A model generated the notes under the pieces. That model was given only the letters and a program-made list of their open reading frames with translations. It did no database searches and had not been told where the DNA came from. 64,000 nt of DNA, from positions 1 to 64,000 of the forward strand of contig NZ_CABPSK010000007.1 in assembly GCF_902459645.1 (NCBI RefSeq). The letters are read 5' to 3'. The position numbers were made by a program, and so were the translations under genes. This stretch comes from Pandoraea pneumonica (GTDB lineage: Bacteria; Pseudomonadota; Gammaproteobacteria; Burkholderiales; Burkholderiaceae). This document shows positions 55,282-63,950 of the stretch, piece after piece (the first letter of the stretch is position 1; each line of letters opens with the position of its first letter).

Positions 55282-55596
55282 ATGACTACCCAGCAACGTA
55301 TTCAGCAAATCGTCACCGACCATCCCGTCGTGCTCTTCATGAAGGGCAATGCGCAATTCCCGATGTGCGGCTTCTCGGGCCGCGCCGTGCAGATCCTGAA
55401 GGCCTGCGGCGTGGACAACCTGTTCACGGTCGACGTGCTGCAAGACGAAGAAATCCGTCAGGGCGTGAAGGAATTCGCCAACTGGCCGACCATTCCCCAG
55501 CTCTACATCAACGGCGAATTCGTCGGCGGCTCGGACATCATGATGGAGATGTATCAGAGCGGCGAACTCAAGCAGATTCTCGCCGAACTCGCCTGA
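55282..55596 (+). CDS. grxD: Monothiol glutaredoxin, Grx4 type
   Basis: A 104-residue CGFS-type glutaredoxin that carries [2Fe-2S] clusters for Fe-S assembly. The CGFS motif is Cys29-Gly-Phe-Ser32 in [12 protein letters not shown], with [19 protein letters not shown] binding glutathione. ATG 55282 is chosen because the 15 codons before it do not match the family. Same strand as prmC, 10 bases before ubiX. Confidence 0.95.
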   Translation: MTTQQRIQQIVTDHPVVLFMKGNAQFPMCGFSGRAVQILKACGVDNLFTVDVLQDEEIRQGVKEFANWPTIPQLYINGEFVGGSDIMMEMYQSGELKQILAELA

Positions 55597-55606
55597 TTTC
55601 CCTGCG

Positions 55607-56215
55607 ATGACTGTCTCGACGGGCGCCCCGCGCCCCGCACGCATGATCGTCGCCATCACTGGCGCGACGGGTGCCGTCTACGGGGTGCGTCTGCTTGAGC
55701 GCCTACGGGCGCTCGGCAACGTCGAGACCCATCTGCTCGTCTCGAGCGCCGGTTGGCTGACACTGCGTCACGAACTGGGGCTGGAGCGCAGCGACTTGCA
55801 GGCGCTCGCCGACCAGTACCACAGCGTGCGCGAAGTCGGCGCCAACATTGCCAGCGGCTCGTTTGCCACCACCGGCATGGTGATCGCGCCCTGCTCGATG
55901 AAAACGCTGGCGAGCGTCGCGCACGGCCTGTCGGACAACCTGATTGCCCGCGCCGCCGATGTCACGCTCAAAGAACGCCGCCGCCTCGTCATGATGGTGC
56001 GCGAAACGCCGTTCAATCTGGCGCATCTGCGCAATATGACAGCGGTCACGGAGATGGGCGGCATCGTCTACCCGCCGCTGCCCGCGTTCTACAACCGTCC
56101 CGAATCGCTCGACGCCATGGTCGACGACACCGTCGGACGCGTGCTCGACCTGTTCGGCCTTGCGCCGCAGGTTTCCACCAGTTGGTCCGGACTCGGCAAG
56201 GACGCCGAAGCTTAA
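55607..56215 (+). CDS. ubiX: Flavin prenyltransferase
   Basis: A 202-residue UbiX protein that prenylates FMN to the cofactor of UbiD decarboxylase in ubiquinone synthesis. ITGATGAVYGVRLLERL, the GSFATTGMVIAPCSMKTLA flavin site and the RETPFNLAHLRNM segment are intact. It is the last of the hemA-to-ubiX run. It converges with a VOC gene 4 bases away, with no visible terminator between. Confidence 0.95.
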   Translation: MTVSTGAPRPARMIVAITGATGAVYGVRLLERLRALGNVETHLLVSSAGWLTLRHELGLERSDLQALADQYHSVREVGANIASGSFATTGMVIAPCSMKTLASVAHGLSDNLIARAADVTLKERRRLVMMVRETPFNLAHLRNMTAVTEMGGIVYPPLPAFYNRPESLDAMVDDTVGRVLDLFGLAPQVSTSWSGLGKDAEA

Positions 56216-56219
56216 GCGC

Positions 56220-56744
56220 TCACCTCACCCCGTCCAGCCAGCGTTGCAGCGTATCGAACGCCCCTTGCGGCTGACCTGCGGCCGACTCGGGTGTCGCGAC
56301 ACACAATTCCAGCATGACTTCGTTCGGATCGAGCAGATACAAATGCTCGCCGTCGCCATGACGCTCGACGACGAACGGCACCTCGTGCGTGTTCAGACGC
56401 GACTTCCAGCGCTCGAGCGCCTCGCGATCGCGTACGCGCAAGGCCACGTGATGAATCTGCGTTGCCGGGGTATCGGGGTGGGAGACGGGGGCCAGACCGT
56501 CGCAATTGAAGAAGGCCAGCGCCTCGCCGGGGGCAATTTGGTAGCTCACCAGCAGGTACGGCTTGCCCCAGAGGCGGCTCATACCGGTCTGTGCGCCCGC
56601 CAGCGTGAAGCCCATGATATCGACGTAGAAACGGTGTGTTTGAGCCGCGTCGTAACTCGGATAGGCAACGTGGTCGATGGCGACAGGCGTGACAGGTGCC
56701 GACGAGGTGACGGCAGTGCTGGGTTCGAGAACGGCTTGACTCAT
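56220..56744 (-). CDS. VOC (glyoxalase/dioxygenase) superfamily protein
   Basis: A 174-residue paired-beta-alpha protein. Metal ligand positions are suggested by VAIDHVAYPSYD at the start, HHVALRV in the middle and EVMLELCV near the end. The function is open: glyoxalase, dioxygenase or resistance protein. GGGAG six bases before the ATG at 56744 supports this start; upstream Met codons up to 56837 are in frame but weaker. Promoter not identified. Confidence 0.78.
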   Translation of the reverse strand: MSQAVLEPSTAVTSSAPVTPVAIDHVAYPSYDAAQTHRFYVDIMGFTLAGAQTGMSRLWGKPYLLVSYQIAPGEALAFFNCDGLAPVSHPDTPATQIHHVALRVRDREALERWKSRLNTHEVPFVVERHGDGEHLYLLDPNEVMLELCVATPESAAGQPQGAFDTLQRWLDGVR

Positions 56745-56987
56745 CGCGGACTCCCTCACGGACTCCATCGCATTGCTTCCGGCCATCACATCGACGAATT
56801 TCGCCAACATCACCGGCGCGTGCCGGTAGGACGGCATGCGGGAACTGCGTCTGTAGTGTAGTCGCGTAACCCGCGTCACGACAACCGAGTGCCAGCCGCA
56901 GCCGCATCGACTATAGTAAAAACGCCACACTTTGCGCGCCAAGGCGCGTCCCCTCGTGGTGTGACACCTTCGCGACCGGAGTTCGAT

Positions 56988-57281
56988 ATGGAGACCGCCT
57001 TCTCGCCTGTTGTCCTGTATGCCGTGCTGACGCTGGTATTTGTGATGCTTGTCCTTGTCGTGCCCGTGGGCGCCCGCTGGCGTCAGGTGGCGTGGCCGGC
57101 ATCGATGCCACCGCTCTCGGCGCACCGTCCGGGCGACTTGCTCGGCGCACCGCGCACGCCTTATTGGCGCTCGCCGAACGACACCCGAGAGTTACGACGC
57201 CCGTCCTACTTTGCGACTTCGGAGCGGCGCGGGCGCCGCCCTGCGAGCTTTCTCGCGCCGCGCGATCACGACTGGCGCTAA
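56988..57281 (+). CDS. Small single-span membrane protein, function unknown
   Basis: 97 residues from the ATG at 56988, which has GGAG six bases upstream. One hydrophobic span (about residues 8-27, VVLYAVLTLVFVMLVLVVPV) is followed by a basic, Pro/Arg-rich tail. I do not recognise a family. Codon use fits the genome. It is followed by a CACCGCC/GGCGGTG hairpin, consistent with a real transcript end. Confidence 0.6.
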   Translation: METAFSPVVLYAVLTLVFVMLVLVVPVGARWRQVAWPASMPPLSAHRPGDLLGAPRTPYWRSPNDTRELRRPSYFATSERRGRRPASFLAPRDHDWR

Positions 57282-57352
57282 ACCCCTAAGCCCACTAAGC
57301 CGGGATTTCGCAGGTTTCCTTACGCCTTGTTACATCTGTAGTCCTGTGGTTG

Positions 57353-57376
57353 CACCGCCTCGGGGCGGTGTTCCTT
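57353..57376 (+). terminator. Short terminator after the 97-residue gene
   Basis: CACCGCC-TCGG-GGCGGTG with a stable tetraloop, followed by TTCCTT. A weak T-run makes it moderate. Confidence 0.5.
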
Positions 57377-57407
57377 AGAATCGGACCAGATCAAACAAGG
57401 AGAACAG

Positions 57408-57725
57408 ATGCAACGTCACCACTGGATCGCAGCGGCGGGTCTCGCCGCTGCGCTCGTCTCGGGCAGCGCGCTCGCGCGCACCGATGTCTCGGTCAACATC
57501 GGCATTCCCGGCCCGGCCATCGTGGCCCCTGCCCCGGTTTATGTCGCTCCCCCCGTGTACGCAGCCCCCGCGCCGATGATGGTCGCGCCGCCCCCGCCGG
57601 TGGTTTATGGCCCGCGTCCGCACTATTGGCGCGGCCCGCCGCCGGGCCACTGGCGTCACGATCGAGACTGGGATCGACGCGGCTGGGACCGCCGCGACTA
57701 TCGCCACGACGGCCATCGCCATTGA
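57408..57725 (+). CDS. Small secreted Pro/Ala- and His/Arg-rich protein
   Basis: 105 residues with a clear signal peptide (IAAAGLAAALVSGSALA, cut about residue 24). The mature part has an Ala/Pro/Val repeat segment (APAPVYVAPPVYAAPAP) and ends in a His/Arg/Asp-rich tail with WDRRGWDRRDYRHDGH. Such proteins are common in Burkholderiaceae and are often named YXWGXW-like or hypothetical. AAGGAG 6 bases before the ATG and a strong terminator after the stop support expression. A metal- or acid-binding envelope role is a guess. Confidence 0.75.
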   Translation: MQRHHWIAAAGLAAALVSGSALARTDVSVNIGIPGPAIVAPAPVYVAPPVYAAPAPMMVAPPPPVVYGPRPHYWRGPPPGHWRHDRDWDRRGWDRRDYRHDGHRH

Positions 57726-57755
57726 TAGCGCCAGCTACATCGGCCGCGCCTCAAC

Positions 57756-57791
57756 AAAAAACCCCGCGAGTTTGCGCTTGCGGGGTTTTTT
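57756..57791 (+). terminator. Rho-independent terminator
   Basis: AAAAAACCCCGC / GCGGGGTTTTTT with a 12-base loop, followed by a further T-rich stretch. Confidence 0.92.
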
Positions 57792-57792
57792 G

Positions 57793-58068
57793 TTTTTCGA
57801 CTGTTTTTCGCGCTATGCCGTCATCGATGCAATGCCTGCATAAGGCCGACGTAATTCATGCCACATGCGTGCCTAATCACCGATCGATGAATATTCATTA
57901 AATATTCGCGTGTGATTTCGATGTGCTGAATTTCGTTTCGCAACGCCTCCATTAAACATCTTTTTACCGCCGCAATTACACCTTAATTGCCTCACTTGGC
58001 AACACGAGTTTTTAGCGTTTTCTTACGTAGAATTACGATGGTCTGACCGAATCATTTCATCAGGTAAA
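57793..58068. other. AT-rich spacer with nested palindromes
   Basis: Clearly lower in GC than the rest of the window. GCAATTA-CACCT-TAATTGC (57972-57990) is a perfect dyad, and TTGCC/GGCAA overlaps its right end. It lies after the small lipoprotein gene on the minus strand, where it may act as a transcription end. No reading frame is seen. Confidence 0.4.
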
Positions 58069-58182
58069 TCAATAGCGATAGCAGCACGGGTGTCCGTAAT
58101 AACCCCCGTAATACGGCCGAGCCGGAACCACGACGCATCCGGCGAGCGTGACGGCAAGCAATGCAGCAACGAGCAACTTCAT
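58069..58182 (-). CDS. 37-residue lipoprotein, Tyr/Gly-rich
   Basis: An ATG-to-TGA frame of 37 codons. The first half is a textbook lipoprotein signal, MKLLVAALLAVTLAGC, with Cys16 as the lipidated residue. Val-Val-Val-Pro follows, then a short Tyr/Gly tail with YYGGYYGH and a Cys-Cys pair. GGAG lies six bases before the ATG. The mature part is only 22 residues. It is too short for usual gene callers. The function is unknown. The Tyr/Gly-rich tail resembles small envelope-stress lipoproteins. Confidence 0.75.
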   Translation of the reverse strand: MKLLVAALLAVTLAGCVVVPARPYYGGYYGHPCCYRY

Positions 58183-58306
58183 GATCTGACTCCAGATGAA
58201 AAGGAACCTGCGGGAGCGCGAGTCCGTTCGATTCCTTTATATCTTTGGCCTGATCCGAAGCCCATCACGCGTCTGTAAGCCGTGTAAGCGAAGGTTGCCA
58301 AACGGG

Positions 58307-58333
58307 CAAAGTGTCGCACTTTGTTACGTAACA
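58307..58333. promoter_or_regulatory. Two adjoining perfect palindromes, putative enhancer site
   Basis: CAAAGTG-TCG-CACTTTG (58307-58323) and TGTTACGTAACA (58322-58333) abut, with a further GTAACA half-site at 58351-58356. They lie about 120-147 bases upstream of the predicted sigma-54 start, the usual distance for an enhancer-binding protein. Confidence 0.5.
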
Positions 58334-58427
58334 TGCGGCGGAACAACGCCGTAACACGCCAGCAACCGCTCACACCCACCTATCCGGAAACCCAATAACG
58401 ACGCGGGTTTGCGATTTCCACGACGAC

Positions 58428-58443
58428 TGGCACAAGGCTTGCA
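58428..58443 (+). promoter_or_regulatory. Sigma-54 (RpoN) promoter
   Basis: TGGCAC-AAGGC-TTGCA matches the consensus TGGCACG-N4-TTGCW at every fixed base except the G at position 7. GG and GC dinucleotides are 10 bases apart, as required. The predicted start is about 58454. Confidence 0.65.
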
Positions 58444-58452
58444 TAGTCTTAG

Positions 58453-58534
58453 ATGCCGCACTCTCAATTGCCCCGAAGAGCGCGGCATTGATGTCAGCCT
58501 CCTCCCGCGACTGACGTGGGAGGAGGTCTTTTTT
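58453..58534 (+). ncRNA. Putative sigma-54-dependent small RNA (~80 nt)
   Basis: The predicted transcript starts at the 5' base of a stem-loop: ATGCCGC (58453-58459) pairs with GCGGCAT (58482-58488), and inside it CTCT (58461-58464) pairs with AGAG (58477-58480). This leaves a 12-base loop, CAATTGCCCCGA. A 9-base single-stranded stretch and a Rho-independent terminator follow. There is no ribosome site and no open frame of meaningful length. The C-rich loop could pair with Shine-Dalgarno sequences. I know of no matching RNA family. Confidence 0.55.
58498..58534 (+). terminator. Rho-independent terminator of the putative small RNA
   Basis: CCTCCTCCC (58498-58506) / GGGAGGAGG (58518-58526), a perfect 9-bp stem, then TCTTTTTT. 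Confidence 0.88.
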
Positions 58535-58870
58535 CCGACACGCCTCAGCGTCATTTCTTCTGCACCGTTCGCGTGCAAATCCCCTCGTATTGCCAATTCA
58601 TCTGAGCGTTTGAAATGTATTGACGCTATAACAGCGTCGACATCGCGCCTGTTTCATTTATCTTTAAATCTTTATTCGGCGCGGCTTTCCGGGTGTTTTG
58701 GCCTTTCGCGGCAAAAACAACATGCGGGTAGCCACTAATCTCAAGTTGACTTTCCAACTGTCGTAATCGCGTCTATAGAGGAGTGCGCGTCAACTCCTGG
58801 GCGACGCAAAAAATCCTTTTCGTGACGGCCGCACGACACGCGCCGGGGCAAGCGTATCAGGGAGAAGGTC
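58535..58870 (+). promoter_or_regulatory. Upstream region of the chemoreceptor operon
   Basis: No gene. GACGCT-ATAAC-AGCGTC (58622-58638) is a perfect dyad. CTCAAGTT, 12 bases, then GTCGTAAT near 58739-58766 loosely resembles a sigma-28 flagellar promoter. GGGAGAAGG lies just before the chemoreceptor ATG. Confidence 0.35.
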
Positions 58871-60568
58871 ATGGAAATCGCCACGCCTGAATTCCAAATG
58901 GAACAGCAGGAACTACAGGCCATCAGCGCCGCACTCAACCGCGTACAGGCGGTCATCGAGTTCGATTTGCAGGGCCGCGTCATGCATGCAAACGACAATT
59001 TCTTGCAGACGCTCGGTTACCGGCTCGACGAAATTCAGGGGCAGCACCATCGCATGTTCTGCGAGCCCGACTACGCCGCTTCGCAGGCCTATCGCGATTT
59101 CTGGGCGAAGCTCGGCCGCGGCGAATTCGACTCGGGCGAGTACAAGCGCGTCGCCAAGGGCGGCCGAGACGTGTGGATTCGCGCCTCGTATAACCCGGTG
59201 TTCGATGCCAACGGCGTGCCGTACAAGGTGATCAAGTTCGCCACCGACGTCACTGCCGAGCGCGCCCGCCAGGCGGAGTTCGAGAGCAAAGTGCGGGCGA
59301 TGGATCTGGCGCAGGCGGTCATCGAGTTCAATCTCGACGGCACCGTCACCAAGGCCAACGACAACTTCCTCAAGACGCTGGGCTATTCGTTCGACGACAT
59401 CAAGGGCAAGCATCACCGCATGTTTTGCGAGCCCGACTATGCGGCGTCCGACGTCTATCGCGAATTCTGGGCCAAGCTCAATCGTGGCGAATTCGATTCG
59501 GGCCGCTACAAGCGGATCGGACGCGGCGGGCGCGAAGTCTGGATTCAGGCGACCTACAACCCGATCCTCGACATGAACGGCCGCCCCTACAAGGTGGTGA
59601 AGTTCGCGACCGACATTACGCAACAGGTCGAACTCGAAGCCAGCGTGAAACGCCGCGCCGAAGAAGACCAACGCAAGGTTGCCGCCCTGCTGAACACCGT
59701 GAATCGCGCGGCCGCGGGCGATCTGACCGGTGACATCCCCGTGAGCGGCACCGACCCGATCGATCAGTTAGCCGAAGGCATCCGTCACATGATGGACGAC
59801 CTGCGCGGCGTGATCGGCAAGGTGGTGAATTCCGCTGGCGAGTTCTCGGGCGCCTCGCGCGACATCGCCGAGCGTGCCAACACTGTGGCTACCGGAGCAC
59901 AGGCTCTGGGCGCGACGGTCGAGGAAATGAACGCGTCTATCGAAGAACTGACCGCATCGATCAACTCGATTGCCGACAACACCAAGGGCGCCGACCAGCT
60001 CGCCAAGGCCACGCAGCAGGAAGCCGAGACCGGCGCGCGTGCCATCGCCCGCTCTGTCGAAGCGATGGAATTGATCAATAAGTCGTCGGAAGACATCAGC
60101 GAAATCGTCAAGGTGATTGGCGAAATCGCCGGTCAAACCAACTTGCTGGCGTTCAACGCCGCCATCGAAGCGGCACGCGCCGGTGAGCATGGCCTGGGCT
60201 TCTCGGTGGTGGCAGACGAAGTGCGCAAGCTTGCCGAGCGCTCGTCGCAGGCCACCAAGGAAATCTCGAAGCTCATCAACGAGTCGACCAAGCGCGTGGC
60301 ACAAGGCAGCGAAGTGTCGAAGCTGGCGGGCGATGCCTTCGAGAAGATCGTCGGCGGCGTGTCGCGCACGACGCAGGCGATCTCCGAAATCTCGTGCGCC
60401 GCGGAAGAACAACTGGTGGCCGCACGCGAAGTGAGTTTGGCGATTCAGCACGTGGCCGAAGAGACCGAGAAGTCGGCGGGCGCGTGCGAGACCATCGCGC
60501 AAGCCACGTCCGGGCTCACCCAGGAGGCCGAGGCACTCGACCAAACCGTGTCGCGCTTCAAGGTCTGA
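58871..60568 (+). CDS. Soluble double-PAS methyl-accepting chemotaxis protein (BdlA-like)
   Basis: A 565-residue chemoreceptor without membrane spans or periplasmic domain. Two PAS domains (about 14-130 and 136-252) are close copies of each other: both carry the same [13 protein letters not shown] block and FATD ending. The signalling region (about 300-555) has the conserved hairpin tip [20 protein letters not shown]. BdlA of Pseudomonas, with PAS-PAS-MCP and no span, controls biofilm dispersal; the resemblance is in architecture. It starts a run with cheR, cheD and a triple-CheW gene. Confidence 0.9.
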   Translation: MEIATPEFQMEQQELQAISAALNRVQAVIEFDLQGRVMHANDNFLQTLGYRLDEIQGQHHRMFCEPDYAASQAYRDFWAKLGRGEFDSGEYKRVAKGGRDVWIRASYNPVFDANGVPYKVIKFATDVTAERARQAEFESKVRAMDLAQAVIEFNLDGTVTKANDNFLKTLGYSFDDIKGKHHRMFCEPDYAASDVYREFWAKLNRGEFDSGRYKRIGRGGREVWIQATYNPILDMNGRPYKVVKFATDITQQVELEASVKRRAEEDQRKVAALLNTVNRAAAGDLTGDIPVSGTDPIDQLAEGIRHMMDDLRGVIGKVVNSAGEFSGASRDIAERANTVATGAQALGATVEEMNASIEELTASINSIADNTKGADQLAKATQQEAETGARAIARSVEAMELINKSSEDISEIVKVIGEIAGQTNLLAFNAAIEAARAGEHGLGFSVVADEVRKLAERSSQATKEISKLINESTKRVAQGSEVSKLAGDAFEKIVGGVSRTTQAISEISCAAEEQLVAAREVSLAIQHVAEETEKSAGACETIAQATSGLTQEAEALDQTVSRFKV

Positions 60569-60632
60569 AGCCAGACTGACGTTCCCTTCGATCTGTCACG
60601 ACTGACGCGTCCGTACTTCCGGAGAGCCCGAC

Positions 60633-61475
60633 ATGGAAATCGAAGCCGACGCCGACCCCAGTACTCAGCTCGCACTGTTGCGCGCCGTGCACCGGCACAC
60701 CGGCATCTCGATGAACGAAAAGAAATGGACGATGTTGCAAGGCCGGTTGCGCCCGCGCCTGCGCACATTGTCATTGCGTTGCTATCGCGACTATCTGGCG
60801 CTGCTGGAGAACACGCCCGACGAAGTGCGTAACTTCGTGAATCTGGTCACGACCAACGAGACCACGTTTTTCCGCACACCGCGCGTGTGGGATTACTTCG
60901 CACAGCACTTTTTGCCGCGCTGGCAGGAAGCGAAGCATGGCCGCCCGTTCCGTATGTGGTCGGCGGCCGCCTCCAGCGGCGAAGAAGCGTATTCGGCGGC
61001 GATGATCTGCGAGGAATTCCGCGTGCGGCATCCGGACTTCCAGTATCAGATTCACGCGACCGACATCTCGAGCCAAGTGCTGGCGGTGGCGATGGCGGGC
61101 AACTACGGCGGCCGCAGCATCGACGGCCTGAAGCAGCAGCGCCCCGGCCTGCTGGCAAAGTACTTCCGGCCCAGCGTGGGCGGACACACGGTCGTGCCCG
61201 AACTGCGCACCCACATCACGTTTGCCGAGCACAACCTGTATCAGCGCATGGCGCGCCGCGAGGCGTTCGATCTGATCATGTTGCGCAACGTGCTGATCTA
61301 CTTCGAAGCCCCCGATCAGGAGCGGGTACTAGAGAACGTGCGCCACACGCTCACGTCCGAAGGCGTACTCATCGTGGGCGAGTCGGAATCGCTCTCGCGC
61401 CTGTCGACCGGCTACCGGTTCGAACAGCCGCTCATTTACCGAAATCAGGGAGCGCCGAATGGGGTCATCGCATGA
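60633..61475 (+). CDS. CheR-type chemoreceptor glutamate methyltransferase
   Basis: A 280-residue SAM methyltransferase that methylates receptor glutamates for adaptation. The N-terminal helical domain (about 1-85) ends at LVTTNETTFFRTP. The SAM motif reads WSAAASSGEEAYSAAM, with Ala where many CheRs have Cys. LIMLRNVLIYF matches motif III. The C-terminus is short, with no TPR. GGAGAG 6-8 bases upstream fixes the ATG. It overlaps cheD by 17 bases. Confidence 0.9.
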   Translation: MEIEADADPSTQLALLRAVHRHTGISMNEKKWTMLQGRLRPRLRTLSLRCYRDYLALLENTPDEVRNFVNLVTTNETTFFRTPRVWDYFAQHFLPRWQEAKHGRPFRMWSAAASSGEEAYSAAMICEEFRVRHPDFQYQIHATDISSQVLAVAMAGNYGGRSIDGLKQQRPGLLAKYFRPSVGGHTVVPELRTHITFAEHNLYQRMARREAFDLIMLRNVLIYFEAPDQERVLENVRHTLTSEGVLIVGESESLSRLSTGYRFEQPLIYRNQGAPNGVIA

Positions 61476-61986
61476 CATTCAGGTGTTGATGGGCGAAGTG
61501 CGTATTGGACGTGGCGAAGATGTGCTGCGTGCGACGCTCGGCTCGTGTGTCGGCATCGCACTGATGTGGCGCTCGCGTGGTTTGTACGGCCTCGCGCACT
61601 GTCTGTTGCCCGAAGCCCCCGCACCGACGCTCGCGATTGGGGCGAAATATGTGACGCAAGCCGTCCCGTCGCTGCTCGCCCTGATGAAAGCGGAAGGTGC
61701 GCGGCGCAGTGAAATCGAAGCCGTCATCGCGGGGGGCGGCAACATGATGCCGCACCAGCCGCCCGCCCGGCATGGGCTGATCGGCGTGGCTAACGCCAAG
61801 ATGGCACAGGCGCTCATCGCCGAGACCGGCATTCCGATCGTGCACGTGGAAGTGGGCGGCGAAGTGGGACGGCAAATCATCGTCGATTGCGCCCGTCACG
61901 CCTTTTTCGTGCGCGTGATCGGTTCGAACGGTGCCACCGAGGTACCGCGCCGCCCGGCGCTCCGACTCGTGGGACGTGGAACATGA
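61459..61986 (+). CDS. cheD: Chemoreceptor glutamine deamidase CheD
   Basis: A 175-residue CheD that deamidates receptor glutamines and can dock on CheC phosphatases. The catalytic pair is Cys30 in TLGSCVGIAL and His47 in GLAHCLLP. IEAVIAGGGNMM and the NAKMAQALI stretch are intact. The start lies inside the cheR gene and the stop overlaps the next ATG (ATGA), so the three are translationally coupled. No cheC is in the window. Confidence 0.93.
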   Translation: MGSSHDIQVLMGEVRIGRGEDVLRATLGSCVGIALMWRSRGLYGLAHCLLPEAPAPTLAIGAKYVTQAVPSLLALMKAEGARRSEIEAVIAGGGNMMPHQPPARHGLIGVANAKMAQALIAETGIPIVHVEVGGEVGRQIIVDCARHAFFVRVIGSNGATEVPRRPALRLVGRGT

Positions 61987-63839
61987 ACGCACGCACACCC
62001 GGTTTTCCGTTTCTCCATCGCGACGCGCTGGCCGGTACGACCGTGCTGCCGCCGACGATGTCGCCGCTTCAGAACTATGCCGGGCGAAGCGCGTATGGCT
62101 ATGGCACTGGGCACGTGGTATCGACGCAGGTCGCAAAGACTGCACCGATCGAACCCGAGAGCACCGTGCCATCCGTCGACACGGAGGCAATCGATGCGGC
62201 GCTCGTCGATACGGCACTGCTAAGTGCGCCAAGTGAGACGTCGGTGGCACCGCCAGCGCTCGCTAGCCCGCCAGTCGCTCGGCGCGCAGCGAGTGCCGAC
62301 GATGTCGAAGTCTTCGGCTCGTTTCATCTAGGCGACGTGGAGTTTGCGCTGCCGATCGCCGCGTTGCAGGAGGTGGTGAACTACCCGTCGCGCATCACGC
62401 CGGTGCCGCTCTCGCCCCCGTTTCTGCTCGGGCTGTTCAACTTGCGCGGCACGCTGATTCCGATTGTCGATCTGAAGCCGTTGCTGGCGATGACTTCCGG
62501 AGCCGAGTCAGGTGCCGTCGCCGGACTCGCCCATGCGAGCGAGAAGATCGCTATCGTCGACGTCGACGGGGTGCGCGTGGGACTGCTGTTCGACACCACC
62601 GGCGAGATTCTGCGCGTGCGGGCTTCGCAACGCACCGGCTTCGAATACGATGCGGGGCACACCGCGCCCCCAGTGGTCTCGGGAGCGATCAAGCTCGATG
62701 GGGGCGACCGCATTCTGCAAATTCTCGCGCCGGGCGCGCTCGTCCATATCGAAAACATGCCGCAGTTGCTCGCGCGGCAGTCGTTGAACGCGCCCCAGCG
62801 CCGCCAGCAACGCCAGCGCTTGCAATGCGTTTCGTTCACCGTAGAGCACTCGCGACTCGCGCTGCCGATGAGCGCCATTCGCGAAATCATCCGCATTCCA
62901 GAGTTGCAGAATTCGGCGCTGGCGAGCGTGTTCTGCGTCGGCATGCTCAACCTGCGTGGCACCGTGGTGCCTGTCATCGACTTCGCGCACTTTCTCGGCT
63001 TGCACGCCTGCCGCCCCGACGCCGACGTGGCGGGCACCGCCGCCGACCCGCGCCGCATTCTGATCGTGAAACAGGAAGACGTGCACTTCGGCCTGCTCGT
63101 CGACGCGGTGGACAGCATCGTGACGTACTACGCCGACGAGCTGCTGGCGATGCCGTCGTTCAGCACGTCGCACGCGCAACTCTTCGCTGGCTGCATCACG
63201 CGCGACGATGCCGACGACATCGTGCTGCTCAATGCCGACGAGCTCTTTACGCATGCGCAGGTGCTCGAACTCACCCGCGGGCACCGCGACTTGTACCGTG
63301 AAGGCGACGGTGCCGCGCTCGGCAAAAGCAGCGCGACGGCCAGCTTCGGTGCGAACAAGTCCTCGCGCGGTACGCGACACGCGTACGTGTCGTTCCGCTT
63401 GCAGCACATGCTGGCCGTACGGCTCGATCAGTTGCGCGAAATCATTCACGACTCGCCTGACGTCATCCCCGCGCCGGGGGCCCCGGCGTTTGTGCGCGGC
63501 ATGCTCAATCTTCGGCGCGAATTGGTGACGATCGTCGATCTGCGGGCGCTCTACGGCATGCCCGCGCAAGACGATACGCAGGCGCGCAAGATTCTGGTGA
63601 TCGAGCACGGCAAAGACAAATTCGGGCTGCTGGTGGACGCCATCGAAAACATCGTGACGCTGGACGAAGCCGACAAGTTGCCGGTGCCCGCGATGCTGCT
63701 GGGGCGCGCTACACACGAGATGCGCAACGACATGCGTGATGCGGTGGAATTGCCGACATCGGATGGCGTCGCGCGCACGGCCATGCTGCTGGACCTGCAA
63801 CCGCTCAAATTGCGGTTGGAGACGGCGCTCGCGCTGTAA
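61983..63839 (+). CDS. Triple CheW-domain coupling protein
   Basis: A 618-residue protein with a low-complexity N-terminus (about 1-105) and three CheW domains at about 107-248, 290-430 and 467-610. Each has the CheW core: LFNLRGTLIPIVDL, MLNLRGTVVPVIDF and MLNLRRELVTIVDL. CheW links receptors to CheA. Three in one chain could cross-link receptor arrays or bind without a kinase domain. There is no CheA, CheY or CheB in the window, so these must come from elsewhere. ATG 61983 overlaps the cheD stop. Confidence 0.9.
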   Translation: MNARTPGFPFLHRDALAGTTVLPPTMSPLQNYAGRSAYGYGTGHVVSTQVAKTAPIEPESTVPSVDTEAIDAALVDTALLSAPSETSVAPPALASPPVARRAASADDVEVFGSFHLGDVEFALPIAALQEVVNYPSRITPVPLSPPFLLGLFNLRGTLIPIVDLKPLLAMTSGAESGAVAGLAHASEKIAIVDVDGVRVGLLFDTTGEILRVRASQRTGFEYDAGHTAPPVVSGAIKLDGGDRILQILAPGALVHIENMPQLLARQSLNAPQRRQQRQRLQCVSFTVEHSRLALPMSAIREIIRIPELQNSALASVFCVGMLNLRGTVVPVIDFAHFLGLHACRPDADVAGTAADPRRILIVKQEDVHFGLLVDAVDSIVTYYADELLAMPSFSTSHAQLFAGCITRDDADDIVLLNADELFTHAQVLELTRGHRDLYREGDGAALGKSSATASFGANKSSRGTRHAYVSFRLQHMLAVRLDQLREIIHDSPDVIPAPGAPAFVRGMLNLRRELVTIVDLRALYGMPAQDDTQARKILVIEHGKDKFGLLVDAIENIVTLDEADKLPVPAMLLGRATHEMRNDMRDAVELPTSDGVARTAMLLDLQPLKLRLETALAL

Positions 63840-63858
63840 AAGTGGGTTCGACGCAGGG

Positions 63859-63890
63859 CCCTGCGGCGTGTCGGGGGGCACGCCGCAGGG
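63859..63890. terminator. Strong hairpin at the end of the chemotaxis operon
   Basis: CCCTGCGGCGTG / CACGCCGCAGGG, a perfect 12-bp stem with an 8-base loop, 20 bases after the triple-CheW stop. No T-run on either side. Confidence 0.55.
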
Positions 63891-63950
63891 GTAGTTCGCG
63901 AGACGGTAGGCGCTCGGCGAATCTCCCTGTGATTGTCCGTTGGTGCCGCG

